Source: Pseudomonadales bacterium
GTDB taxonomy: Bacteria > Pseudomonadota > Gammaproteobacteria > Pseudomonadales > Azotimanducaceae
DNA length: 64,000 nt
Direction: 5' to 3'
NCBI GenBank assembly: GCA_016763855.1
Contig: JAESSY010000137.1
Coordinates: 1-64,000, forward strand
The first letter of the stretch is position 1. Each line of letters starts with the position of its first letter. Below, in pieces: positions 8,298-16,532 of the stretch. The position numbers were made by a program, and so were the translations under genes. The notes under the pieces are model-generated. The model made no database searches. It was given only the letters and a program-made list of their open reading frames with translations, and was not told the origin of the DNA.

Positions 8298-9494
8298 ATG
8301 GCCTGGTTATCTTATCGCCCCATTGGTCTAACGCATACTGGAGAGGGAACTTATTCAGGATACACCCTGTTTTGTTCTGTTCGCGGACATCATGCCACCA
8401 TTATTGATATGGCGGGTCAGATAGTGCATCAGTGGCATCATGATGAAGGCATTCAACACGTAAAATTATTGGAGAACGGCAACCTTTTAATCCAGACCTT
8501 GCCCCCTGAAGATGCAGGTGGCCGCGAGAAGATAGGCGGTTCCGCTGGTGCCATGATCGAGCTTACTCCTGAGGGCAAAACCGTTTGGGAGCATCGTGAT
8601 ATTCATCAACATCATGATTACATCCGCTTAGATACTGGCAATACGGTTTATCTCGCTTGGGAACCCATGCCGGGAGATGTGTGTAGACAAGTTCGGGGTG
8701 CGCATAAACATGAAGATGATCCGGAATTTATGTGGGGAGATGTCGTTCGAGAAATTGACGCAACAGGCAAGTTGCTTAGGGAATGGCGCAGCTGGGAGCA
8801 TCTTGATTTTGATGAAGAAATTATCTGTCCTCTCGAAAGTTTTAAAGAATGGACGCATATCAATTCTATTGAAGTCCTAGAAAATGGTGATTGGCTAATG
8901 AGCCTGCGCCTGACAAGCACCGTTATTATTGTTGATGGGAAAAGTGGCGAAGTTAAATGGCGTTGGGGTGGTACACAAATAAACTCGGACCATGATCCTA
9001 AAAAATGGGGCCCTGCGGAATTATCTCATCAGCATAATGCTCAGATGTTGGAAAACGGAAATATTCTGGTGTTCGACAATGGCTGTCACCGTAAGAGAGG
9101 GCCTGGTTTTTCAAGGATTGTCGAGATTGATCCAGAAACCCGTGCCTTTGTTTGGTCCTATACAGATCCTACGGTATTGGCATTTTATAGTTTTATGGTG
9201 AGTGGCTGTGAGCGATTGCCTAACGGTAATACCTTGATCACAGAAGGCGCGAGCGGTCGTATCATGGAAGTAAGTCAAAAACACAAAGTAGTTTGGGAAT
9301 ACATTTCTCCTTGGACTGTTGTCAGTAGCTTTGGGCCAACCCCTGCAGTATTTCGATCTTACCGAATTGCAGAAGATGATCCGAGACTGGCGTCATACAA
9401 TCTGTCTCGTGAAAAATATGCCGATCTAAATCAAGCGATTGCAAAGGGCGAAGTGCAAACCGAAAAGGAATATCTACCCCCTGAAACTGATTAG
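8298..9494 (+). CDS. Arylsulfotransferase (ASST)-family beta-propeller protein
   Basis: A 398-residue protein resembling the Arylsulfotran_2 family. It has repeated propeller-blade motifs: LLENGNLLIQT, ELTPEGKTVWEH, VLENGDWLMSLR, MLENGNILVFDNG and RLPNGNTLITEGASGRIMEV. The His-rich HQHHDYIRL and LSHQHNAQML stand where family members carry conserved His. No signal peptide is visible, unlike periplasmic AssT, so it is probably cytoplasmic and its sulfotransferase activity is uncertain. AGGA 6 bases before the ATG supports the start. The family name is well supported; the reaction is not. Confidence 0.8.
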   Translation: MAWLSYRPIGLTHTGEGTYSGYTLFCSVRGHHATIIDMAGQIVHQWHHDEGIQHVKLLENGNLLIQTLPPEDAGGREKIGGSAGAMIELTPEGKTVWEHRDIHQHHDYIRLDTGNTVYLAWEPMPGDVCRQVRGAHKHEDDPEFMWGDVVREIDATGKLLREWRSWEHLDFDEEIICPLESFKEWTHINSIEVLENGDWLMSLRLTSTVIIVDGKSGEVKWRWGGTQINSDHDPKKWGPAELSHQHNAQMLENGNILVFDNGCHRKRGPGFSRIVEIDPETRAFVWSYTDPTVLAFYSFMVSGCERLPNGNTLITEGASGRIMEVSQKHKVVWEYISPWTVVSSFGPTPAVFRSYRIAEDDPRLASYNLSREKYADLNQAIAKGEVQTEKEYLPPETD

Positions 9495-9618
9495 AAAGGA
9501 TTAATTTAACTTATATACAAAAAATCGACCCCTTTGTGACCTTTCTGCGTTACTAATATTAACTGGTTCTTGAAATCTCAAAAGGAAGGCATTCATCTTT
9601 AATCGTCCTAGCAAATTG

Positions 9619-10152
9619 ATGTCCGATGACCAGTTGCTGCACGCTTATGTGCGAGGGCAAGATAAAGCCTTCGATATATTGTATGAAAAATATAAACAAT
9701 CCCTTTACGGCTATTTTTACCGTAACTGTGATTCATCGATGGTGGATGAGTTATTCCAAGATGTTTGGTTACGTGTGATCGCATCAAGTAGACGTTATCA
9801 GAATCAAAATAAATTTCGGTCTTGGTTGTTTACTCTTGCCCACAATTGTTTGGTTGATCATTACCGACGGCAAAGCTTACGAGTAAGTGTGAGTAGTGAT
9901 GAGTCTGAGGTAATAGATGCCGAGTTCAATACACCTCGGTTAGTCGAAAGTGAGAAATTGGGTTTAGATTTGCTGAAGGCAATTGATAGTTTGCCCTTTG
10001 AACAAAAAGAAGTGTTCTTCCTGCGAGAAGAGTCTGGGTTTTCTATAAAGGACATTGCGAAGATTCAGGATATATCGAATGAAGCAGCGAAGAGTCGTTT
10101 GCGTTATGCCTATGGAAAGCTGAGAATTTTATTAAAGGAGGCTTCAATTTGA
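9619..10152 (+). CDS. ECF-type RNA polymerase sigma factor
   Basis: Extracytoplasmic-function sigma-70 factor of 177 residues. Region 2 runs from about 20 to 85 (YGYFYRNCDSSMVDELFQDVWLRV, with the -10-reading part FRSWLFTLAHNCLVDHYRR). Region 4 is about 120-170 (LPFEQKEVFFLREESGFSIKDIA, a helix-turn-helix for the -35 element). The track starts on TTG at 9616; ATG at 9619 is preferred. The next gene starts within its stop codon and encodes a small membrane protein, the usual sigma/anti-sigma arrangement. Its target promoters are unknown; the ABC importer just downstream is a natural candidate. Confidence 0.92.
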   Translation: MSDDQLLHAYVRGQDKAFDILYEKYKQSLYGYFYRNCDSSMVDELFQDVWLRVIASSRRYQNQNKFRSWLFTLAHNCLVDHYRRQSLRVSVSSDESEVIDAEFNTPRLVESEKLGLDLLKAIDSLPFEQKEVFFLREESGFSIKDIAKIQDISNEAAKSRLRYAYGKLRILLKEASI

Positions 10153-10475
10153 ACGCCGAAGAAAGATTTGACTGGGAGGAGGAGGATGAACTATTTCAAG
10201 CTGAGTTTCTTGAGATTTCAAGTATCTATCGTGCAAGTCAAAATATGCCGCCCAAGGTGCCTTCCAAATTAAGCCGTTTGATTCGACAGCAAGCTAAGAA
10301 CAGTCCTGTAGATGATCTGGCAAAAAACTGGATCTTTAGTAAAGCGATGATGTTGCTCTTAGCTGTATTGATCCTATTCAGTGTCGGATTAGTATTTGTA
10401 TTCGCCGCTGATGCTAATTCAGATCAGAAAATAAACCCAAATCCAAATAAAGTGGGACAGCATCTAAAGCAATAG
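10149..10475 (+). CDS. Small single-pass membrane protein, candidate anti-sigma factor
   Basis: A 108-residue protein with an acidic N-terminal half (DWEEEDELFQAEFLEI), a basic stretch (KLSRLIRQQAK) and one transmembrane helix at about residues 65-87, with a short tail outside. It starts with TTG overlapping the sigma-factor stop (TTGA), so translation is coupled. Position, size and topology (cytoplasmic N-terminus, one helix) fit an anti-sigma factor for the ECF protein, but no zinc-finger HxxxCxxC motif is present, so this is inferred from context. It is not a recognised family. Confidence 0.7.
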   Translation: MNAEERFDWEEEDELFQAEFLEISSIYRASQNMPPKVPSKLSRLIRQQAKNSPVDDLAKNWIFSKAMMLLLAVLILFSVGLVFVFAADANSDQKINPNPNKVGQHLKQ

Positions 10476-10542
10476 TCGCGATTGGTTATATTCCATGCAA
10501 AACAATATACTTGACAGCATATCTTCTTCGGATGTTAGTTGA

Positions 10543-11280
10543 ATGCAAGCTGTGGCCTTGGGCTTTGATCACGTCACCAAATACTATGGTGATATACGCG
10601 TTATTGACGATCTCTCTCTTGGGATAAAGGACAAGGTGACAACCGCCATTGTAGGGGAAAGCGGTAGTGGTAAGTCCACCTTACTGCAGCTTGCCAACGG
10701 CCTTATTAAGCCGGAAAGAGGTAGCGTCACAGTATTTCATAAAGTACTTGATTATCGATACTTGCCTAAAGTAAGAAGGACCATGGGCTACGCGGTTCAG
10801 GGAGCAGGTCTTTTTCCTCACCTCACGGTCTACCAAAACATTGTATTAATGGCTCAGCGTGAAGCTTGGCTTACTGATAAGATTGATGAGCGTTTTACAT
10901 TCCTTATCGAGCTCTTGGGCCTCGATCCTGAATTCGCCACTCGTTATCCCCATAGCTTATCTGGTGGTCAACAACAAAGAGTCAGTTTGTGTCGTGCAAT
11001 GATGTTGAACCCACCCTTATTGTTGCTGGATGAGCCTTTCTCTGCATTAGATCCACTGACGCGAGAATCTATCCATGGAGAATTTCTTAAACTACAGGCT
11101 GCTGAATCAAGAGCCATTGTCTTAGTGACCCATGATATGGAAGAAGCGTTAAAGCTGGCTGAGGATCTTGTTATTCTTAAAGATGGTCAGATTCTGCAGC
11201 ATGGCTCCGTTGATTCAATAAAAGAGAATCCTGTTAATGAATATGTAGAGCGTTTGTTCGTCTCGCGTGTGAGCCAATGA
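10543..11280 (+). CDS. Osmoprotectant-type ABC transporter ATP-binding protein
   Basis: ATPase subunit (245 residues) of a compatible-solute importer of the OpuC/YehX type. Walker A is GESGSGKST at about 38-46, the signature is LSGGQQQRVSL, Walker B is LLLLDEPFSALDP, and the His switch is VTHDMEEA. MGYAVQGAGLFPHLTV and the MEEALKLAEDLVILKDG pattern are typical of glycine-betaine/choline ATPases. No C-terminal CBS pair is present. The stop overlaps the start of the fused binding protein-permease by four bases, so the two genes encode one transporter. TTGACA lies 27 bases before the start but no good -10 box follows it. Confidence 0.9.
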   Translation: MQAVALGFDHVTKYYGDIRVIDDLSLGIKDKVTTAIVGESGSGKSTLLQLANGLIKPERGSVTVFHKVLDYRYLPKVRRTMGYAVQGAGLFPHLTVYQNIVLMAQREAWLTDKIDERFTFLIELLGLDPEFATRYPHSLSGGQQQRVSLCRAMMLNPPLLLLDEPFSALDPLTRESIHGEFLKLQAAESRAIVLVTHDMEEALKLAEDLVILKDGQILQHGSVDSIKENPVNEYVERLFVSRVSQ

Positions 11281-12758
11281 GATATCTTTTGTGCGCGATG
11301 GTCATGTTGTTGGTTTCCATGCCTCTGAATGGGAAAGACTTGGTTCGGGTCGCAAGTAAAAATTTTAGTGAAAACTATTTACTAGCCGAAATACTATCGC
11401 AGTTGCTTGAGATTGAAGGATACGAAGTTGAACGTAGATTTGGTCTTGGGGGAACGTTGGTTTGTTACGAGGCGCTACTAAATGATGAGGTTGATGTATA
11501 CGTAGAGTACAGCGGCACAATGGAACAGGTCATTCTAAAGGGCAGCCAAAAAACACCTACCGTTGAATCACTCAATCAACGATTTCAGAAAATGAACCTT
11601 AGTGTTTTGGGTTCTCTTGGTTTCAATAACACTTTTGCCATGGCAGTTAAAAGCACGCTTGCAGAAAGCCGAAATCTTAAAACCGTCTCTGACCTCAAAA
11701 ATGAAACTGATTTGAAGATAGCCTTTGGTTTAGAGTTTTTGAACAGAGAAGATGGCTGGCCGGGCCTGGCACTGACCTATGGATTAACACAGAATCCCAT
11801 CGGAATCGATCACGGGCTAGCTTACAAAGCCATAGATGATGGCGAGATTGATCTTACCGATGCCTACTCTACTGATGGTGACTTAGAACGGTATCAATTA
11901 TCCATTTTAGAAGACGATAAAGGATATTTTCCTCAATACTTTGCTGTGCCTTTTGTTAGAAATGATCTCGATCAGAATGTGATAAGTATATTATCGAAAC
12001 TTGAAGGGCTCATAGATGACAACAAGATGCGCCAATTAAATTCCCGTGTCGTCGTTGATGGTAATAGCTTTGCCTTCGTTGCAAAAGAGTTTCTTTTTGA
12101 AACCCAACTTGGGACGAGTGAAATAGATGAGAATCAAATGTGGAAGAACATGGGTAAGAATGTTCTTGTTCATCTAAAGTTGACCTCTATTGCTTTGGGT
12201 TTGGGTTGTTTAATTGGTTTGCCTTTGGGTATTTTTGTCTATCGTTTTAGTCGAGCTGCGAGAGTCACTGTTTACATTGCTGGACTGTTGCAAACCATCC
12301 CCTCAATTGCTTTGTTGGCATTGATGATTCCCGTTTTTGGTATAGGACAGACGCCGGCCATTATTGCCTTGTTTCTATATTCGCTTTTACCCATTTTACG
12401 TAACACGATAACGGCGCTGATTACGATTGATCCTCTTCTGAAGCGAATAGCAGAGGGGATTGGATTAACAAGAATTGAACAGTTGAGGTTTGTGCTGGTG
12501 CCATTGGCATTACCCAATATACTTGCTGGGATTAAAACTGCGGCGATAATTAGCATCGGAACTGCGACCCTTGCAGCATTTATTGGTGCCGGCGGTTTGG
12601 GAGAGCCTATAGTGACAGGGCTTGCGCTCAATGATAGCAACCTTATATTGCAAGGAGCGCTCCCAGCTGCGGGGCTCGCGATCTTAACTGAATTATTCTT
12701 TGAGACATTAGAAAAACTGTTGGTTAAAGAGCATATGCTGAAAGAACTACCACAGTAA
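11277..12758 (+). CDS. Osmoprotectant ABC transporter: substrate-binding protein fused to permease
   Basis: One 493-residue polypeptide combines two importer parts. A signal sequence (about residues 1-18) leads into a glycine-betaine/choline-type binding domain (about 20-275, with VRVASKNFSENYLLAEILSQLL and VDVYVEYSGTMEQ). A permease domain with several membrane helices follows (about 290-485); its EAA loop is EGIGLTRIEQLRFVLVPLALPNI. Fusions exist in this family, often with the binding domain at the C-terminus; here it is N-terminal, so that domain faces the periplasm ahead of the first permease helix. The start overlaps the ATPase stop (ATGA). The likely substrate is a quaternary amine, by family only. 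Confidence 0.9.
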   Translation: MRYLLCAMVMLLVSMPLNGKDLVRVASKNFSENYLLAEILSQLLEIEGYEVERRFGLGGTLVCYEALLNDEVDVYVEYSGTMEQVILKGSQKTPTVESLNQRFQKMNLSVLGSLGFNNTFAMAVKSTLAESRNLKTVSDLKNETDLKIAFGLEFLNREDGWPGLALTYGLTQNPIGIDHGLAYKAIDDGEIDLTDAYSTDGDLERYQLSILEDDKGYFPQYFAVPFVRNDLDQNVISILSKLEGLIDDNKMRQLNSRVVVDGNSFAFVAKEFLFETQLGTSEIDENQMWKNMGKNVLVHLKLTSIALGLGCLIGLPLGIFVYRFSRAARVTVYIAGLLQTIPSIALLALMIPVFGIGQTPAIIALFLYSLLPILRNTITALITIDPLLKRIAEGIGLTRIEQLRFVLVPLALPNILAGIKTAAIISIGTATLAAFIGAGGLGEPIVTGLALNDSNLILQGALPAAGLAILTELFFETLEKLLVKEHMLKELPQ

Positions 12759-13051
12759 CGAAATTTTTGTGCTTCTGAAACCGACTTAGAATAAGTTCTT
12801 TGTGAATAGATCTACCCGTGGTCAAATGTAAGGATCGCCAAGATCAATACCTAAGCTTTCAGCCTTTATTGATAGGGAACTATGGCTTGTTCTGGCCATT
12901 AATCGATACCATTGATAAAAGGTACTCGATACAAGCTTGAGCTGGTCTTAAGATAGGATTTTAGCGCCCTAATACAAAAAATACTGTGCTTAGATTGTAA
13001 GATGTGAAAAATCGCTTTATTCAAGCCCGCCTTGGGGTACAATGCCGCGCG

Positions 13052-13909
13052 ATGAAAATACCTAAGAGAATCAAACCCTTAATCGAAGATGGCCTGATTG
13101 ATGAAGTCTTGAGCCGATTAATGAGCGGAAAGGAGGCTGATGTCTTCGTTGTCCGATGTGGTCAAAATATTCGTTGTGCGAAAGTTTATAAGGAAGCTCG
13201 AAAACGTAGCTTCAAACAAGCTGTGCATTACACTGAAGGCAGAAAAGTCCGCAATAGTCGCCGTGCCCGGGCCATGGAAAGAGGCTCAAAATACGGTCGC
13301 CAGCAACAAGAAGAAGTTTGGCAAAATGCTGAAGTAGACGCCTTGTATCGACTTGCCGCGACTGAAGTACGTGTTCCTGAAACCTATGGTTGCGTAGATG
13401 GTGTTCTGATAATGGAATTAATCGTTGACGAAGATGGTGATGTCGCGCCCCGACTAAGTGATGTCACGATGTCCGAAGAGCAAGCCATAGAAGATCATGA
13501 ATTAATGATGCACTATGTCAAATTGATGCTCTGCATTGGCATGGTTCACGGTGACCTCAGTGAATTCAATGTCTTGGTAGATGCTGATGGTCCTGTCATT
13601 ATCGATCTACCTCAGGCAGTTGATGCTGCGGCCAATAACCATGCCGAATCTATGTTCGCGAGAGACGTTGGTAATATCACGGCTTACTACGGTCAATTTG
13701 CACCTGAGCTTAACGCGAGTCGTTATGCCAAAGAAATGTGGGCGCTATATGAAGATGGAAAACTACTCCCTGAAACAGAATTGACGGGCAACTTTGATGA
13801 GGATACTAAATCAGCTGATGTTGATGCGGTACTGGCAGATATCAACGCAGTGATCGCAGAGGAAGAAGAGCGAATAGCCCGACTTCAAGAATTGAATGAT
13901 CCTGAGTAA
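13052..13909 (+). CDS. RIO1-family atypical serine/threonine kinase
   Basis: Bacterial RIO-type kinase of 285 residues, cytoplasmic. The nucleotide-binding loop is LMSGKEADVFVVRCG with Lys44 in CAKVYKE. The catalytic loop is VHGDLSEFNVLV (Asp168, Asn173) and the metal-binding motif is IIDLPQAVD (Asp185). KVRNSRRARAMERGSKYGR is a strongly conserved basic patch of bacterial RIO1 homologues. The track begins at GTG 13004, but MKIPKRIKPLIEDGLIDEVL is the family N-terminus, so ATG 13052 is chosen; TACAAT 9 bases upstream could be the -10 box of a leaderless message. The substrate in bacteria is not established. Confidence 0.9.
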   Translation: MKIPKRIKPLIEDGLIDEVLSRLMSGKEADVFVVRCGQNIRCAKVYKEARKRSFKQAVHYTEGRKVRNSRRARAMERGSKYGRQQQEEVWQNAEVDALYRLAATEVRVPETYGCVDGVLIMELIVDEDGDVAPRLSDVTMSEEQAIEDHELMMHYVKLMLCIGMVHGDLSEFNVLVDADGPVIIDLPQAVDAAANNHAESMFARDVGNITAYYGQFAPELNASRYAKEMWALYEDGKLLPETELTGNFDEDTKSADVDAVLADINAVIAEEEERIARLQELNDPE

Positions 13910-14629
13910 TTATTCAAAATAATCAATACTAACCACTCGATCCCCATGAGCACTACCCATAAAAATCTCATCTCCTACCCTTAAAGCCACAGTAGAATAT
14001 CCCATAGGTGTTCCGTTGTGGCTTAATATTACCTCAGCTTCCATTGTCTCAGGATCAGCCCTGACAATATCAAATGGTAATAAACAAGGCCCGAATTCAA
14101 CGTTATTGCAATTCTGCTCAATAGGATTGTGTTTATGAGATGCTATCCACAATTGCCCATGATCATCCAAGGTAATATTGTCCGGTTGTTGGACCGCAAA
14201 CTCACCAAGTAACTCGCCGCTCAAACGATCAAGCTTAATCGTCTTATTGCCAATGTAAATATTCACGAAAACTGATCTGTTATCTTTGCTAACAACAATT
14301 CCATTTGGCATCTGTTCTTCAGATCCAGCGAGCTTACTAAAGCCTGCCTCAGGATCCCACGCCCAGACCCAACCTGTTTTCACCCCCGCAAGAATTTGGT
14401 CGACTACTGCTTCAAAAGGTTGTGACTTGTTCCACATATGGGTTACAAGAAAGCCGCCATCTGATAGACCTGCGACATCATTGATGAAGGGGTCTTCTGG
14501 GGGTAGGGCGCACCCCTTCCATTCAAGTTGCCAGCTTCCTTCTGAATCATTCAAAGCGAAAAACTCAACAGCTTCTCGTCCGCCGTGATTGACAACCAAT
14601 AGTTGATGTATGCCGTCGGTACGGGTCAT
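13910..14629 (-). pseudogene. SMP-30/arylesterase-like lipoprotein, C-terminal fragment after a frameshift
   Basis: Main part of a six-bladed beta-propeller esterase/lactonase-like protein. It has MPNGIVVSKDNRSVFVNIY, QPDNITLDDHGQLWIASHK and the terminal blade SAHGDRVVSIDYFE, which match SMP-30/gluconolactonase and paraoxonase-like arylesterases (calcium-dependent). Reading this frame upstream of the track start gives AFSPHGIDLMTRTDG, the expected blade-one sequence, which runs straight into the lipoprotein fragment encoded in the other frame. The gene is therefore one ORF of about 365 residues split near 14650. Its end abuts the RIO1 stop codon (convergent). Either decay or a base-call error in a TTTT/CCCCC context. 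Confidence 0.78.
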
Positions 14630-15006
14630 GAGGTCGATGCCGTGGGGGCTAAAAGCGCTATGTTAGGTGAAGGGCAATCTACCTCGCCCCAGGAAACTCC
14701 AGCATTATCCCACTCGATATGAATGCTCTCCTTTTTACGAGAAGCAAGATTTAGTAATACCAAGGCACCCGGCGTGTCGAGCATGAACGTTCCCATTTCA
14801 CTGATGAGTAGTTTCTGGCCGTCTGGTAACAAAACGATGTCTTCTGGATTCTTGAAGCCGCAATAGGGGGTCATACCCTGTAGCACGTTGCAGTCAATCG
14901 TGTCTGCGGAGGCAATTTCTGGGGCTGCCTTTTTTAAGACGGTTTCTTCCTTAGTGCAGGCGTTTGTTAGTGCGACAAGTAGAAAAAGTAAAACTAATTT
15001 TAGCAT
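14626..15006 (-). pseudogene. SMP-30/arylesterase-like lipoprotein, N-terminal fragment before a frameshift
   Basis: Lipoprotein signal MLKLVLLFLLVALTNAC with a lipobox ending in Cys, so the product would be lipidated. It continues with CGFKNPEDIVLLPDGQKLLISEMG, the first blade of an SMP-30/arylesterase-type propeller. After GEVDCPSPNIA the frame runs into a non-homologous tail (LLAPTASTS) and stops, whereas the alternative frame continues FSPHGIDL. A one-base gain or two-base loss near 14650 would restore one protein. ATG 15006 is preferred over GTG 15009. Divergent from the alpha/beta hydrolase gene. Confidence 0.75.
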
Positions 15007-15113
15007 CACAAAATTCTCAAAAGTGAATAGACGAAAGCCAGTGTAAAAACAGAGCCTATCTCTTTTTGCCTTAAAGCTCTATATTTGATTCTTCTATTCC
15101 AAGGTATAACGCT

Positions 15114-15893
15114 ATGCCAATGCTTAAATGTCAGGGTGTGGACATCTACTATGAAGTACATGGTCGAGGGGAGCGCACATTGGTTTTCGCTCATGGCATG
15201 GGGGGTAATGGAGCAATTTGGTACAAGCAGTTAGCAGAGTTTTATCGGGACTATCAGATTATAGTGTTTGATCATCGTTATTTTGCTCGTTCAAGTTGTC
15301 ATAAGGACTTGTTCGACCCTTCGAAATTTCCAGATGATATTATTGCGATACTGAATAGAGAAAAAATTGACTCCGCTATTTTTATTTGTCAGTCGATGGG
15401 AGGTTGGACTGGAAGCCAAATGGCAGTTCATCATAGTGAGCGAGTAGAAGGACTTATTATGAGTCATACCCCGGGTATCTTTTATCACCCAGATGTAATC
15501 AATGAACGGGATGTCAATGCGCTTGCGAGTGGCATAGGTGATATTTATACGACACCGGCACTCGGCTCCAATTATCTTAGTACTAATATCGCCGGCGCGA
15601 TATTGTATTCTCAGATCAGTGGTTTTAACGGAATCGAAAATGAAGTTATTCCTCAGAAGATAGCAGAAGCTCGAATTGGTCTCAATACCGATATGCTAAC
15701 TGATTATGCTGTACCCACTTTATTTATAACGGGTAATCTCGATCTGCTCTTTCCAGCAGTCTATATAGAGGCGCTGTCTTCCCGTGTCCCTGGGGCTGGA
15801 TTTTGTAACTTAGGAGAGGTAGGTCACAGTAGTTATTTTGAAACTCCAGAAGAGTTTAACAAGCAGGTTCGGTATTTTCTCGCCAAAATATAA
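15114..15893 (+). CDS. Alpha/beta hydrolase
   Basis: Cytoplasmic hydrolase of 259 residues. The oxyanion-hole HG is in LVFAHGMGGNGAIW, followed by VFDHRYFARSS. The nucleophile elbow is CQSMGGW (Ser94), a likely acid is Asp in FITGNLDLLFP, and the catalytic His is in GEVGHSSYFETPEEF. All three triad residues are in family order. Such proteins include esterases, C-C hydrolases and haloperoxidase-like enzymes; the substrate cannot be told. Single gene, divergent from the broken propeller lipoprotein. Confidence 0.9.
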   Translation: MPMLKCQGVDIYYEVHGRGERTLVFAHGMGGNGAIWYKQLAEFYRDYQIIVFDHRYFARSSCHKDLFDPSKFPDDIIAILNREKIDSAIFICQSMGGWTGSQMAVHHSERVEGLIMSHTPGIFYHPDVINERDVNALASGIGDIYTTPALGSNYLSTNIAGAILYSQISGFNGIENEVIPQKIAEARIGLNTDMLTDYAVPTLFITGNLDLLFPAVYIEALSSRVPGAGFCNLGEVGHSSYFETPEEFNKQVRYFLAKI

Positions 15894-16055
15894 GCACTAA
15901 AACTGGTATGTCGCTTCAATCATTAGTTTTTTAAGCCCTGCCATAGACCAAGGATTTGATAACAGTATAGATTCTTCTAAAGGGGCTCATTTTGAGTGTT
16001 AGTAATTTTGAATGATATTGTGAAGATCAAATTATGGTGTATCTGAGCGCATTCG

Positions 16056-16532
16056 TTATTTCAATCTGCGGACGGTGGTAAATCGACCCTTACCGTCAAC
16101 TTTGAGTTTGTAACTCCCCATCCATCCGCGATTTATCTCAATATTGAAAGATTGTTTTCTGGGATACCAAAATTGATCATCTTCTATTTGCCGCCAAACA
16201 TGTCCTTCTTCAGTGTAGAAATAAAGAACGCCAAAATTGCCTTCTTCCACTTTTGTAACGGTGGCATGATAAGTTGTATCATCATTGACTTTCTTATCTT
16301 TTTTTCTTAATTTCCCCAGTCCAAACATAAAGCCTTTTTTCTCTTCTGCCTTTTGTTGATCAGGGCCTTCAAGGCTAACTGTCGGCATTTCCTGAATTAG
16401 AGATTCAAAACAATTTAGTTTCTCCGTTGCATTGTCAAAATTGGCACATCGTATTAGTTCAAGTTGACTTACGTCTCTGGCATCGGCTAAAGACGCTGCA
16501 ACAATTAAGGATGCAAATATTACTATTCTCAT
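16056..16532 (-). CDS. Exported hypothetical protein with a Cys pair near the N-terminus
   Basis: A 158-residue protein with a signal peptide ([18 protein letters not shown], cleavage near 18). The mature part starts with a CANFDNATEKLNCFESL motif. This C-x10-C spacing with a following helix is common in small exported proteobacterial proteins, presumably forming a disulfide. The C-terminal part (HVWRQIEDDQFWYP, GWMGSYKLKVDGKGRF) resembles a small beta-barrel-like domain often found in the same proteins. The start overlaps the stop of the molybdopterin subunit gene (ATGA), so it is translated with that enzyme, but a direct role in it is only inferred from position. Confidence 0.75.
   Translation of the reverse strand: MRIVIFASLIVAASLADARDVSQLELIRCANFDNATEKLNCFESLIQEMPTVSLEGPDQQKAEEKKGFMFGLGKLRKKDKKVNDDTTYHATVTKVEEGNFGVLYFYTEEGHVWRQIEDDQFWYPRKQSFNIEINRGWMGSYKLKVDGKGRFTTVRRLK

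Noticed and set aside
9530-9618. Autoregulated ECF promoter before the sigma gene (TGTGACC box)
   Set aside because: No matching -10 element at the required distance; cannot be distinguished from background.
10511-10539. Sigma-70 promoter before the importer ATPase (TTGACA)
   Set aside because: The -35 box is perfect but the hexamer 17 bases later (GTTAGT) is a poor -10.
12272-12640. 122-residue ORF opposite the fused importer
   Set aside because: Antisense to the well-supported permease domain; composition is not protein-like.
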